Shown here piece by piece: positions 48,990 through 60,240 of a stretch of 64,000 nt of DNA. A program made the translations under genes and the position numbers. The stretch's first letter is position 1. Each line of letters starts with the position of its first letter. The stretch comes from Chrysoperla carnea (lineage: Eukaryota; Arthropoda; Insecta; Neuroptera; Chrysopidae): assembly GCF_905475395.1 (NCBI RefSeq), contig NC_058342.1, positions 24,338,640-24,402,639 of the forward strand. The letters run 5' to 3'. The notes under the pieces were generated by a model. The model was not told the origin of the DNA. It saw only the letters and a program-made list of their open reading frames with translations, and made no database searches.

Positions 48990-49560
48990 GCACAGGAATT
49001 TTAAAGGTAGGCATCCGAGAATTCCTTTTGCGAACTGCAGATTGCTTTGGGATGAGGAAACCTTCTTCTCATTGCGCCGTCTCCCTTCGAAGGTTGAGGA
49101 TCCAACTAGCAATAGTTAATTGACCTTTTCCTTTGAATCTTTCCCTCGATGATCAACCGAAGTATTTCATATCTATTTCCTCTCATTATAAGTCCAATAT
49201 ATCTTATTTTGGGCTCTTTGATTTTAAGCATCAGCTCTTTGTTTTTCTGCATTCTATTGAGAACTTCTGTGTTTCTTACTCTTTCGACCCAGTCTATGCG
49301 TAATATATTCTCCTATAAAGATACATTTCGAAAGCATGTCTTTTTCTGGAGAAGGATTGAGGGTCCAGCTTTCGCACATGGACAGGAGGATGGAGAATAC
49401 GTGGCAGCGTAGCATTTGGATTCTAAGTCTAGGTCACGCCTAATAAGAAAAATTCTTCATGTCTATAAATGTTCTCCTGGCCTGTTTAATTCTTGATAGT
49501 ACCTCTTTCGTGGAATCGCAACTATGACACACTAGTGCCCCTAGATATCTGAAGAAGTGG
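48990..49560 (-). pseudogene. Non-LTR retrotransposon RT C-terminal fragment
   Basis: On the minus strand three frames together give FRYLGALV and STKEVLSRIKQARRTFIDMK (about 49450-49545), then CESWTLNP and RIDWVERVRNTEVLNRMQKN with KIRYIGLIMRGNRYEILRL (about 49150-49330). This is the conserved post-RT region of RTE/CR1-like elements often annotated in insects as craniofacial-development-protein-2-like. Frameshifted and stop-containing. The + frames at 48929-49412 are shadows. Confidence 0.8.
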
Positions 49561-49610
49561 AATCAGGAAAAAGGAAACCTTAAGAAAGATTAGTCTTATA
49601 TGGAGGGCAC

Positions 49611-49970
49611 TTGTGTTACATGCAAGACAGATATGGTCAGAGTACACGTTCCGAAAATCTTATCTCATTTCAAGGGATCTATATAATCAAAATCAGGCAC
49701 ACTGAACAATTGGGCCTGCCAGTACATCACTATACTTGCAGGAGCTATCATAGTAGGGAGAAAGATGAAATGACATCTCATCTTATCTGTCACTGTCCAA
49801 CTCTTTCCATGAGGAGATTGTCTCATTTTCAGCGGTCCAAGCCATGTTGCTGTTTTAAACAGCTGCAAATGATTCATGGAGTAGTGGTTGGAGATGGGCC
49901 CACCCACTTTTTGCTATCACAACGGACCCTACAGTTTAAGTGTGTCTCACCGCAAGGTAGCTACTCTAAC
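49611..49970 (+). pseudogene. Non-LTR retrotransposon C-terminal fragment (opposite strand)
   Basis: A single + frame contains LGLPVHHYTCRSY, then HLICHCPTLSMRRLSHF (about 49710-49835), the Cys/His knuckle that follows the RNase H domain in R1/Jockey-like elements. It starts about 50 bp from the end of a minus-strand RT fragment, so two unrelated insertions abut. Confidence 0.75.
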
Positions 49971-50124
49971 GTTACCTAACCTAACATTCATTACTAATTA
50001 AAAGGAAAGAAAAAAAACTTATTGTTTTTAATTATAACATTTAATATCAAATTTCTGATATCATCTGAAAAGACTATTAACACTTAGTAATAAAAAAAAC
50101 TTTACTTAGTAATAAAAAAAACAA

Positions 50125-50411
50125 AAAGAAAACCGACTTCAAAAGAAAATTTTTTCCAAAACAAATGAAAATGCACTAAAAAGTAAATAAATATTGATAA
50201 TATAATGTAGTTAAAATTATTGTTATTTTTGGAGTCGGTGTCAGCCAAGCTAATGTAGCAAACTGTTCTGTCAGAGTCGTTTCCTTGGCTGCCACCGACT
50301 CCAAAAATAACAATAATTTTAACTCCATTATATTATCATTATTTGTTTACTTTTTAGTGCATTTTCATTTGTTTTGGAAAAATTTTTCTTTTGAAGTCGG
50401 TTTTCTCTTTT
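50125..50411. mobile_element. Foldback MITE ending in AACCGACTTCAAA
   Basis: Arms of about 130 bp: aaaaccgacttcaaaagaaa ... ggagtcggtg on the left, mirrored on the right. The centre (50240-50300) itself carries a smaller inverted repeat, ccaag/cttgg. The GAAGTCGGTT end word occurs again at 50704-50712. Confidence 0.85.
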
Positions 50412-50519
50412 TTAAAAGTTTATTTTATTTTGTGATTTTTAGTGAAACTGAAGTACACTAACTAATTTATATTGAGTTATTCGTCCTCTTGTCGTACATA
50501 CTTAATGCAAATTTAAGAC

Positions 50520-50716
50520 TTTTATGATTTTCTCATGGATGCCGTTGTCAGAACTAGACCAAAATGAAATGGGACCAAACGGGAAGCACCATCTTTCCAA
50601 CAAAAAAGAATCATCAAAATCGGTTCACCCAGTCAAAAGTTCTGAGGTAACAAACATAAAAAAAAAAAATACAGTCGAATTGATACCCTCCTCCGTTTTT
50701 GTTTGAAGTCGGTTAA
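50520..50716 (+). repeat. Repeat tail ending GAAGTCGGTTAAAAA
   Basis: The stretch catcaaaatcggttcaccca ... ttctgaggtaacaaacata ... gaagtcggttaaaaa has the look of a widely dispersed arthropod repeat that I recognise by pattern only. The open frame across it (50524-50706) is not a gene I can support. It shares its end word with the foldback just upstream. Confidence 0.55.
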
Positions 50717-51513
50717 AAAACTAACAATATTTATACAATATCTACCTTTTATTTAAACTATAATCAATATCATTCTTATACATTGCAAATATTTGAGGAT
50801 TAAACTTAAAATGTATTTTGACATATGACATTCTTTTGTTTTTAACAATAAAAATATTTAAATACTTGATTGTGAGTTAGTATACGGTTTTGGACTTTTA
50901 TAAATCCTTTTTTCCCCTAAAAAAATCTAATTTAACTTAATTAGAAACACCTCTCTAATTTTTTATAAAGAGATATAATTTTTGATTTTGACATATAAGT
51001 TCATTTGTCTTAAGTATCCCGAATTAGTTGTCATTTTTTGCTCAATAGATGGCAGAATTGCTTTTTTAAGTGTATACTGTAAAATGAACAATATATTCAA
51101 ATATGTATATAATTATATTCAAATTGAATATGATTTAATAACATACATGCATACATATATGCAAAATATAATAATATATACATACTGTTTACTGAATAGG
51201 TACTAGATAGGTAGGTGTGTATTGTATGCTTGTATATTGTATTGGATGGATCGGATCCCCTTTGGATTTATTAGAATGCAACATAATGGAATAATTTAAT
51301 TCCACCAATTAAATTACACAAATAATAATAATCATAATAATAATAATAATAATATAATAATGTTATTATTTATTTGTGTTGAGTGTTTAAATAATGATCA
51401 TACAAAGTGCTTGTTGAATACTTTCAATTCTTTATCATGTACAGCGTCTCACAGTCGAGCATTTATAGCGGATTCTATAATGAAGAGATTTTTATGCTCA
51501 AAAGTAATTCAAT

Positions 51514-52097
51514 CAAGTGAAAGCAAACAATTGACTGAGTTAATTGTTGAAATACCATGCATAGTCAGTGTTGATTTCTTTATCACATTACACATACAAC
51601 ATAACTGATAATCAAGTATAGTACATATGTAAATGACTTTATAGGTTTCTGCATTACCGACCGACATTTAGTGTATAGTTTGTACACATATTATAAAATT
51701 TCCGCCTAATTGGCGCCCTCACGGGTAAACAGTGATGTTTACGAAAAAATGTTTCAAACAAAAATTGTTTAATTTTTGATAAGGAACATTTTTTACATTT
51801 AAACTTTTGTTCTATCTCTAACGGTTTATAAGATGAATCAATTGACCTTCATTTACGAACTTGACCTCACTTTTTACGTCCTGAGTACGCTGTAAAAATT
51901 TCAGCTCGATATCTTTTTTCGTTTTTGAGTTATTGTGTCCACAGACGGACGGACGGACGGACAACCGGAAATGGACTAATTAGGTGATTCTATGAGCACC
52001 TATGACAAAATTTTTTTCCTAGCATCATTATTTTTAAGCGTTACAAACTTGGGACTAAACTTAATATACTATGTATATTTCATATATACATGGTATA
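51514..52097 (+). repeat. Rep1, fullest copy
   Basis: Both ends and all internal landmarks are present. The gacggacggacggacggac tetranucleotide run is at 51943-51962. In trh intron 2, sense orientation. Confidence 0.88.
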
Positions 52098-52812
52098 AAA
52101 GCTATTTACATTCAAGCATGGGCTAGTTATTTTAAGTTGAAGTCATCATTGTTATAACTTTATTGTGGGCCATAAATTTTATTAGTGTGTCCCTTAATCC
52201 AAGCCCGCATTGATCATAGAGAAGGAAGCGAGACGGGTATACGATTCTTCTACCTATCTCAGTTCCTCTAATAGTAATGAGATAGGTAGAAAGAAAAATT
52301 TTGTCTCTCTGTCTTAATCGTATTTTTGGGTTATCACTGTCTTACTCGTATTTTAGTTACAGAAATCCGAAGTATTAAAAAAATGGAACATTAACTTTTT
52401 AATTTCGATTTTTTTATTGACAAGATACAAATTTTCTCTCCATGGCGCCCAATATGGTTAAAACAATCCTGTTCCTTGTACACACAGTAAACACCTACTG
52501 ATTAATAAAACAGTATATCAATATATATATATATATCTACATAATATAATATTCGACATAAATTTATTCAAATTTGAATATTGTTACAATCTAATAAAAG
52601 GGTTAGTTGCTGAATTCGAATATGTATAATTCATTTAAAACACATATACATATATAATATAATATATATAGGCAACCTATATTACATAGTTGACAGAAAA
52701 AATTATGATTTGTTACAAAAAATTAATTATACCGAATTAACTAAAGCATAAATTATTTTTCTTTGCGATTTTCAATACTATCGAAAACCCTTATCGAAAT
52801 TTTAACCTAACT

Positions 52813-53035
52813 CAGCCCCGGATCTACGCGAGGTGAGGTGGTATCAGCCAGCGCGGATCTAGCCCCCAAAAAAAGTTGATTCGTACGGCGCAGCACTCGC
52901 ACATCGCCCAAATGCGAATCGGAGTATGAACTCGCTCATGTACGTAATAGTGCATTTATCTTAGACGCTTGAGAAATGTGCGCCATTATCAAGGTCCTGC
53001 CCCACTTAAAAAAAAAAAACGTAGATCCAGGGTTG
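52813..53035. mobile_element. hAT-type MITE
   Basis: Ends CAGCCCCGGATCTACG and, mirrored, CAACCCTGGATCTACG. Flanked by 8-bp near-identical duplications ACCTAACT (52805-52812) and ACCTAACC (53036-53043). The CA start and 8-bp duplication are hAT hallmarks. 223 bp with an unusually GC-rich middle (gtacggcgcagcactcgc). Confidence 0.8.
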
Positions 53036-53369
53036 ACCTAACCTAACAAATGATTCGATTAATATGACTTTAATAAATACTATTTCGAATTATTACAATT
53101 TAAATATATATTATTTAGTTAATATCTAGAAAAAATACAACATATATTTGATCCCTTTTCACCCCCTACTGAAACTAATGAAAACAAATAACAGTATTTA
53201 GAGCATATACGATATAGGCACCTCGTGTAAGGGTAGGAATTATTATCTTCCCTTTTTTTATATATACACAATATCTTTCTAATATTTCTTATGCTAATCA
53301 TATAAAAATCAAAGAATGGATTTTTCGGTATCGGAATACACTTCGGAATACTAAAAACTAGACACTTAA

Positions 53370-53540
53370 AGTTTCGTTAAAAATACGTCATGTTTTTACG
53401 CACGCTTGTTATATTTTAAATTAGTAATATGAGCCGAAATAGCTCAGTTGGGAGAGCGTTAGACTGAAGATCTAAAGGTCCCTGGTGCGATCCCTGGTTT
53501 CGGCATTTAATTTTTTCTTGTTTTTTTTTTTTTTGTTCTC
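53370..53540 (+). repeat. Direct repeat with tRNA-Phe, copy 1 (upstream of exon 3)
   Basis: From gtttcgttaaaaatac through the tRNA gene to the T-rich tail this segment matches 54541-54710, with a few substitutions and a T-run length change. The two copies bracket trh exon 3 with about 1.17 kb between equivalent points. Confidence 0.9.
53433..53505 (+). tRNA. tRNA-Phe (GAA) with T55G change
   Basis: As the other copies, but the T loop reads TGCGATC instead of TTCGATC: position 53487 is G where the universally conserved T55 should be. This alters both the pseudouridine-55/G18 contact of the tRNA and the B-box promoter (GGTTCGATCC). It may be weakly transcribed or non-functional. It lies in trh intron 2, on the gene's sense strand. 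Confidence 0.85.
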
Positions 53541-53596
53541 AGTATAATTTTTTTTATATTGTCAAATAAAATAATAACTATGAAGAAAAAAGTAGA

Positions 53597-53669
53597 TGCC
53601 GAAACCAGGGATCGAACCAGGGACCTTTAGATCTTCAGTCTAACGCTCTCCCAACTGAGCTATTTCGGC
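53597..53669 (-). tRNA. tRNA-Phe (GAA)
   Basis: Intact minus-strand partner of the 53433 gene, antisense to trh within intron 2. The spacer between the two (91 bp, T-rich) is unrelated to that of the 5.7- and 11.7-kb pairs apart from T-run terminators. Confidence 0.96.
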
Positions 53670-54376
53670 TTGTGAAAATTGTAGCATAATTTTTAAACAA
53701 ATCAAATTTGGATTAATAGACTTGAAGCTTGCATTAACATAGATGTAACAGTTTGAAATCGAAAATTCAATCCTTAACTTTTAACTTGGCTATATTGATC
53801 CAACCACCTTAATTTTTGAAATATATGTCATTCTAATAACCTTAACCCAAAAGAAAAATCTAGTATCAGAGGGTTAATAACATAAGGTAAAAGTGACAAT
53901 AAAGACATTATTATTTATTACACTCAATAATATATCGAATATATTCGATGAATCATCCCTTAACAATATAGAAGCTACCCTTAAAACATATAGTTTGACA
54001 TTAATAACATCTTTAAACCCTTCAATAATCGTCAAATAATGGTAAACATTATGATAATTCCCTTAATAGCATATAGAAAATTTCTTATTTCGAGAAAAGA
54101 AAAAAGCCAATTTGTTTTCATTATTTTTCAAAAAATTTTCATTTTAAGGTAACGGGCGTACGGTAAAAGTAAATTGAGTTTTATTTTGTAGCTTAGATAT
54201 TGAAGTTAGTTTGTGCAAAATATATCATTCAAAGGGCTACTACCACAACTTTTTTTAGGCCTCATTTTGCAAGTAAAAGTTTTTCAATTACACCAATTCT
54301 ATGACTAGAATTATATCTACGTTAAATATTTTTCATCGATCTTCAATTTTTTGTTAATTGTGCATCTTTTTTTCAG

Positions 54377-54453
54377 GCATACAATCAAGATCTAGAGCTG
54401 CAAATATGGCGTTAGAAATGTTTGAACAACATCAAGGAACACATATTTTACAA
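54377..54453 (+). CDS. trh: Trachealess, coding exon 3 (linker and start of PAS-A)
   Basis: A 77-nt exon encoding GIQSRSRAANMALEMFEQHQ followed by GTHILQ. The first Gly is split with exon 2 (g + gc). The FEQHQGTHILQ block is the conserved entry into the PAS-A domain of Trachealess. The acceptor is tttttttcag (ending 54376) and the donor is CAA|GTAAGT at 54454. Length 77 is not a multiple of three, so skipping this exon would shift the frame and remove PAS. It lies between two direct copies of a tRNA-Phe gene (53433-53505 and 54604-54676). Confidence 0.95.
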
Positions 54454-54540
54454 GTAAGTTTCCCTACAATTATGCTCTTTTTTAACCAAACAGTCTTTTA
54501 ACTTTCTAAGATTAAGAAAAATTTTAATCCCCAACACAAA

Positions 54541-54710
54541 AGTTTCGTTAAAAATACATCATTTTTTTACGGATAGTTGTTATATTTAAAATTAGTAATA
54601 TGAGCCGAAATAGCTCAGTTGGGAGAGCGTTAGACTGAAGATCTAAAGGTCCCTGGTTCGATCCCTGGTTTCGGCATTTAATTTTTTCTTGTTTTTTTAT
54701 CCTCAGTTTT
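54541..54710 (+). repeat. Direct repeat with tRNA-Phe, copy 2 (downstream of exon 3)
   Basis: Second copy of the segment at 53370-53540. Its upstream part (about 60 bp before the tRNA) and about 30 bp of 3' flank are shared, so the unit is larger than the tRNA gene itself. Confidence 0.9.
54604..54676 (+). tRNA. tRNA-Phe (GAA) in trh intron 3
   Basis: Intact cloverleaf with the normal TTCGATC loop, followed by tttaatttttt. It lies 150 bp past trh exon 3. The flanks (about 54541-54710) match those of the 53433 gene, so the two are copies of one duplicated segment. No minus-strand partner follows here. Confidence 0.96.
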
Positions 54711-54969
54711 GGAGAAGGCTCTAAGGAAACAGATTATTTAATGTAGAGAATTTTTAGATATTTTTCAAGTGCGAGGGTTCTGAACGCGAAAACTTTGTCG
54801 GGGGTTTTTTTCATTTTGTAAATTTCGTCTCTCAAATTTGTTGTTTTTTTTCTCAATAGACGGATGAAATATTCTATAGTTTAACAACTGTTCATTTACT
54901 ACTATGGGTATGGGTATGGCAGTTAGCGGGCCATGCTCGAGGATCGCGCCTCGAAGCAATGGTTCAGAG

Positions 54970-55345
54970 CACCTAGCCAAGTAGACCCTTGTACTCTATT
55001 CCCGCTACGCTTTTCAGTGGCTATTATAACCAACTGATGTACTGAAACCCAGAATCTGCCTAGCGCTGAGTATCCTAATTTCTTCTGGTTCGACTATGGC
55101 CGGACCAAACCATTTCCTTCGCTGCTGTATGAGCGCCGGGCAGTAACAGAGAGAGTGGATCGATGTTTCTTCTGAATTTTCTCCGCATCTGTCACACGCG
55201 GGAGATTGTGTTTTTCCAATCTGATTCGCCCTCCCTCGTAGCTGGTCCATGCCTTTAATTGTTGGTTTTTCAGATTATCTCCTAATCTGTTAAAACCTTC
55301 TTGGTATGGCATCCTCGCAAGCTTTTCTTGAGTGGGAGCCATTTA
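54970..55345 (-). pseudogene. Non-LTR retrotransposon C-terminal fragment
   Basis: Two overlapping minus-strand frames: KLARMPYQEGFNRLGDNLK and LKAWTSYEGGRIR upstream, then after a frameshift CDRCGENSEETSIHSLCYCP and QQRRKWFGP. The CxxCGE...HxLCxCPAL pattern is the terminal zinc knuckle of R1/Jockey-like ORF2. It lies in trh intron 3. Confidence 0.8.
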
Positions 55346-56051
55346 CTACTAAATGTGATTAATATTTTATGGTAATCCTATAAATTTTTATGGTTCTTTG
55401 CAACAAAGCCCTCATTATACGAATGCAAATCCCTCTTGACCGATGTATTTAATTGAAGATATCGCTGTGATATTTAACGCTACATAAAAACGTACTAATT
55501 AATGTATTTTTTTTCTCCTTACTGTAAAAAATTATCGCATTTTTACACGTAATTTTTTTTTTAGTTCTATTTCCCAGAGTTTGAACATTCCATGAATATT
55601 AAATTTCTTTTTTTTTTATGTCTCTACGAATATCACTAGCGAATCACAATAAAGTTGAAGATATATTTTTAAGATCTACACGCATTTTGTAAACCTAAAC
55701 AAGTGAAATTTACAAAATTTAAAAAACCTCCGACAAATGCGATTTATTCCTTGTAAACCGATTTTTGAAAACTTAGCTATAAAATGGTCTCAATCAAGTC
55801 TTTTCGACCGTTTAGGAGATACAATACCACTGAGAAACACACAGACGCACAGATAAACACTTTAAACTTATAACACTCCTTCTTTAATCAATATCAAAGT
55901 GATGATCAAGGACATCAGATGAGATGAAAAGGATACTTAGAGAGCTATCATTATTTGGGAGAAATTTTTGGAAATATTTTAATTTCAATTAAAATATTTG
56001 AGTTGACTTTGTTCTTTTGTATTACCTAATTATTGGCCATGTATATGAAAT

Positions 56052-56585
56052 ATACCATGTTTATGAAATATACATAGTGTATTAAGTTTAGTTCCAAGTT
56101 TGTAACGCTTATAAATATTGATGCTACGAACAAAATTTGGGTATATGTGTTCATAAAATTACCTAATTAGTCTATTTTCGGTTGTCCGCCCGTCTGTCAA
56201 CACGATAACTCAAAAACGAAAAATGATATCAAGCTGAAATTTTTACAACGTACTCAAAACATAAAAAGTGAGTTCAAGTTCGTAATTGGGTAACATAGGA
56301 CAATTGGGTCTTGGGTCCGTACGCCTCATTTTGTAAACCGTTAGAGATAGAACAAAAGTTTAAATGTAAAAAATGTTTCTCATAAAAAAATAAACAACTT
56401 TTGCTTGAAACATTTTTTCATCATCAATGTTTATCCGTGAGGGCGCAAATTGTATAGTATGTATTATATAGGAATATCAGTTATGTATGTGTGACATGTA
56501 TATATGTGTAATGTGACAGAGTAATCAACGCTGCCTATACATGGTATTTCAACAATTAACTCAGTCAATTATTGGTTTTCACTGG
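56052..56585 (-). repeat. Rep1 near full-length copy, minus strand
   Basis: All landmarks in reverse complement, in trh intron 3. Confidence 0.87.
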
Positions 56586-57857
56586 TTTGTATTTAAATTT
56601 AGGACAACACCTTCAATAATAACAAAAATGAACTAATAAAAAATTCCTCGAAATTTTTGATTGAATACTTTTTTGATTTATTCACCATTTTCAAATAATT
56701 TTTGAATGTGTCATAACCTTGGATTTTAAATTGTTGGGTTTTTTATTATTATATTTTTACAACATCCAAATACAGAATATTAATAATGTTAATTAATATT
56801 TATATATAAAAAAATATTCATTGTTTTTTTATTCGATTTTTCCATTTTTGTTGACGAATTTCTTTCGAAATTTCCATTCTGAATTTGGATAATTTAGTTT
56901 TTTATGTTGCCATAAACGAAAATGTGAACAATTGTAAATCCAACAAATTAACTACTTATAAAATACGCTACAAAAGAATGGAAGTAGGACTGCCACCTGA
57001 AGATTCCAGAAAGTCGAGTGATAGTGAAATTAATCTAATATTATCACCGAATCATAATACTTTACGATATTTTTATGTTTCGTAAAAAGATAATCACTCT
57101 TACATACAAAGTAATAAGAGTATTTAATCTCGATTTTCAAGCTCAATGAGAAGCTCTCTCTACTCTATAATTGGTAATCGATACATGAAAACTTTAAATT
57201 AGAAAGTTGATTAAAAATGTAACATTCTTGTTCGAAACATTTTTCTGCAAACCCAAAATTGTTTTTTCGTATCAAAATTTATATTTCGTATAAATGTTAC
57301 TGCGAAATCTAGGCTCTTCGAAAAAAATTTCCCTATAAATCCAATAAAAGTGGTTTGTTTTTCTATAAATACCATTGTTGTTCAAACTGAATGAGCAAAC
57401 GCACAAAAAGTTAGATTTTTTGCTTTTAATTACTATCTAGCTTCTTCGGTTCACAAAAAAATGTGTGCGTATTTATAAAGAACAACTTTCTAATTCTAAA
57501 CGTTCATCTAATGTTTGTCAGTTATGAATCAGAGTAAGGTTTTACATGAACCTGAAAAATTAGATCGAATTCGTTGCCGGTATAAAATGTGTGCCTTTGA
57601 AACTAATTGTTCGGAGCATTTTCCTCAGTTAAATTAATTTATCGAGTTTCATGCATATGTCAACTGAAAAAAACACCGTGTATATGAGCATGTTTTTAAA
57701 AACTTGACTATAATGACCAAACTGTCTTAATTGAAGGCCAAAGAATGACCTGACAATACTCATTTTTGACACAATCAATTTTCTCAAATCGATTTTCCAA
57801 AAAGTTTTTTCAACAATTCTTAATTTTACACTAATTACTTTTTATTTTCTGTTTCAG

Positions 57858-57947
57858 TCACTAGATGGATTCGCATTAGCATTAGCAGCTGATGGGCGAT
57901 TCTTGTATATTTCAGAAACTGTATCAATATATTTAGGATTATCACAG
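57858..57947 (+). CDS. trh: Trachealess, coding exon 4 (PAS-A), gene continues off the window
   Basis: A 90-nt, in-phase exon (30 codons) reading [20 protein letters not shown] then [10 protein letters not shown], the classic PAS-A core of Trachealess and NPAS1/3 proteins. The acceptor is ttctgtttcag (ending 57857) and the donor is CAG|GTGAGT at 57948. With exons 1-3 the spliced reading frame is 681 nt, 227 codons, without a stop. The next expected exon (the remainder of PAS-A) was not found between 57948 and 64000, so intron 4 is longer than 6 kb. PAS-B, the activation region and the 3' end are outside the window. Confidence 0.96.
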
Positions 57948-58156
57948 GTGAGTCCATATTTTTATTATGAAATCAAACGTATACATTAATTTTTGTGTAT
58001 TTAAGTCAAAGTCTCTCATACATGATATTTTTAATAGCGTTTGCTATCTCAACACATTATACCTCTTAATATATGAGAACGAGACTAAACTTCAAAAGTA
58101 GGCATATTTCATAGGTTTCTACAAAACTAGCCAATGGGAATTTAAAAAAAAAACTA

Positions 58157-58794
58157 GGGGAAGATGGTATGAAATGATCCCCCTAAGAAAAAATGTAATT
58201 TATAGCCAAATTATTCGACATAATATGTACAATTTCGAAATAATTTCGAGTTCTTTATTCAAATGTTACAATATGTAAATTTCTTTTGATCTATTCAAAT
58301 TTTTAGAATTCAATATTTCTCAAAAGATATCGTTTTGACCGACCTTGTAAGGATAGTGGGTAAAATGATCCCATTGCATTTTTTATCAAACAGTTAACAT
58401 AAAATATTAACTGTTCTTTTACATTGAACAAAATAGGGATCATTTTAGCCTATATAAAAGGGATCATTTTACACGTAACGACATATTTGAACTTCGTCAT
58501 AAAAGCTGACCTTAAAATTTATTATTCGTCTATGAAAATGTGTTATAATATTATTAAAAGTCAACAAAGAAGATTTACGTTGAAATTTGTCTTACCACAA
58601 ATCATAAGCGGTAAAATTAATATTTTTGCTTCGAAACACAAATTAGCTTATACATCACCATAAATCTTTGTTGAACGATTAATTTGATCACGCAGAATCC
58701 AACTCTTGATAAATATATTAGAAGGCTTAAATGGTTTACTTATGGCATCGAGGAATCACTTTATCCTGCGGGATCACTATAGATCACTTTCCTC
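58157..58794. mobile_element. TA-flanked MITE with GGATCATTTTA repeats
   Basis: Left GGGGAAGATGGTATGAAATG and right gatcactttcctc are imperfect mirrors, with TA on each side (58155-58156, 58795-58796). Inside, ggatcattttagcc and ggatcattttacac plus gtaaaatgatccc occur as direct and inverted short repeats. No coding. A short hairpin with ggggagtatgaaa ends lies nearby at 59351-59424. Confidence 0.65.
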
Positions 58795-58811
58795 TATTAT
58801 ACATAGATTAA

Positions 58812-59143
58812 TTTTGGATTAAGCTAAATGAGCCTCATCACTGGTCAAGAAATTGACCGGCGATATGGACTCTTTCAAAAATTTATGTGGATTACACCAC
58901 TATATCGTATTTCTCCCCAACTGCTACCGCGAGTTTGTATAAAATACCAATAATTTATATTGCATATATTATTATATTATTAATACATCAAATGCCATCT
59001 CGTTGTCAAAAATTTAACTATTTCATTTCAAAACCATTCGAGACAAAAAAATTCAATAATCAAATTTGTTTAGTTATAAATTTATAATTATTTTTTTAAA
59101 TAATTAATTTGTTTTAATAATTTATTAAAAAATTCCATTTAAA
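58812..59143 (+). repeat. Rep3 copy
   Basis: Same landmarks as 37928-38360, about 100 bp shorter in the middle. The + frame at 58887-59087 is within it and has no domain. Confidence 0.8.
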
Positions 59144-59674
59144 AAAAAAGAAGAATGTCGCGTCGTCTGATTCGATTGATGAAATAATATTTGTTTAGAA
59201 ATCATGGATTCCCTTAGAGACAATAATTATGACCTGCAAAAATGTACGTGCGAAAAAGCCAATTTAATATAATATCCACTCCCAACCCAAATTAATAAAA
59301 TCGCAAAACGTGTTGTAAAGCTGCTTTTTTGGTATCTGTTATTTGAATTCCTTAGGGGAGTATGAAACTATGAAAGTTGTGCTTCAAATTTTGGAAGTTT
59401 AAACATACTTTCACTCTCCCCTAATGACTCCTAATGACATACCTATCCAAAAAGGAGTTTTGCATCGCCTTCCGGCCATCATTGATACCTGTTTTCGAAA
59501 ACTTTGACAATTGTTCGCAGTATTTCTTAGAAGACTTCCTTTTTGTTTTTTTTTCCATAAATTTTTCATATGGCTCACTAGCTGAAACCACCTACATTTT
59601 TTCATCTCTCTATCTTTTATATTTTTGGAGGAAAAGAACTCCAAAGTTTGCTCTAATTTGCCCCTTCGAAGAAA

Positions 59675-59770
59675 ACAATGATGTTTACGAAAAATTGTTT
59701 CAAACAAGAGTTGTTTCTTTTTTTTAAACGGGGCATTTTTTTTTTTACATTCAACCTCTAACGCTTTAAC
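59675..59770 (+). repeat. Rep1 internal fragment
   Basis: gatgtttacgaaaaattgtt to cattcaacctctaacgcttt. The long frames over this stretch (59434-59727 + and 59411-59830 -) have no domain. Confidence 0.65.
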
Positions 59771-60240
59771 ATAAGCAAAACTCAAAATTTTTAGCATTTC
59801 TGAAAACCATGTAAATGTTTTAAACATCATATCTCAAAAACTATTAGACATACTGTGGGTTGGATTAAATTGTTTCAAATTTAATATACTTTCAAAATCG
59901 CAACTAGTGACAAACTAGCTCAAAGTTTTGCAAAACCTGATAAGAGTCTGCAAAATGTGATAAGAATCCGAAAATTTTGCAGTTTTTAACGGATTACGCA
60001 GGTAGAACAAATTTTTTTTTTTGCAAAATGTAGTTTCAAACAGCTTTACATAGCGTTTTGCGATTTTAGTTGTTATTTTTGTAAGATTACGTTATATTAA
60101 TACATCCCAACGCCATCTCATAGTCAAAAAATAAACTATTTCATTTCAATTCCATTTTGAGTAATTTTAAAAACCAAATTTAATATGTTTATTTATAAAT
60201 TTATATTTATTTTATAAATTTGTTTAATCATTTATTAAAC

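Larger units (their letters stand above)
40263..54376 (+). other. trh intron 2 (about 14.1 kb)
   Basis: Canonical GT-AG intron. It holds a SINE, non-LTR retrotransposon fragments, a foldback element, a hAT-type MITE and a convergent tRNA-Phe pair, listed separately. 40263-42500, 43141-44195, 44441-47400, 47760-48950, 50750-51500 and 53680-54370 show no feature I can support. The long open frame on the minus strand at 43281-43790 (169 codons) has no domain and is biased by simple Pro/Ser/Phe runs. Confidence 0.85.
54454..57857 (+). other. trh intron 3 (about 3.4 kb)
   Basis: Canonical GT-AG intron. It holds a tRNA-Phe gene 150 bp after exon 3, a minus-strand non-LTR retrotransposon fragment and a full-length antisense copy of the common repeat Rep1. 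56590-57857 shows no recognised feature. Confidence 0.85.

Noticed and set aside
59411-59830. Minus-strand open frame of 139 codons
   Set aside because: Lys/Phe-rich composition and overlap with a Rep1 fragment; no domain.
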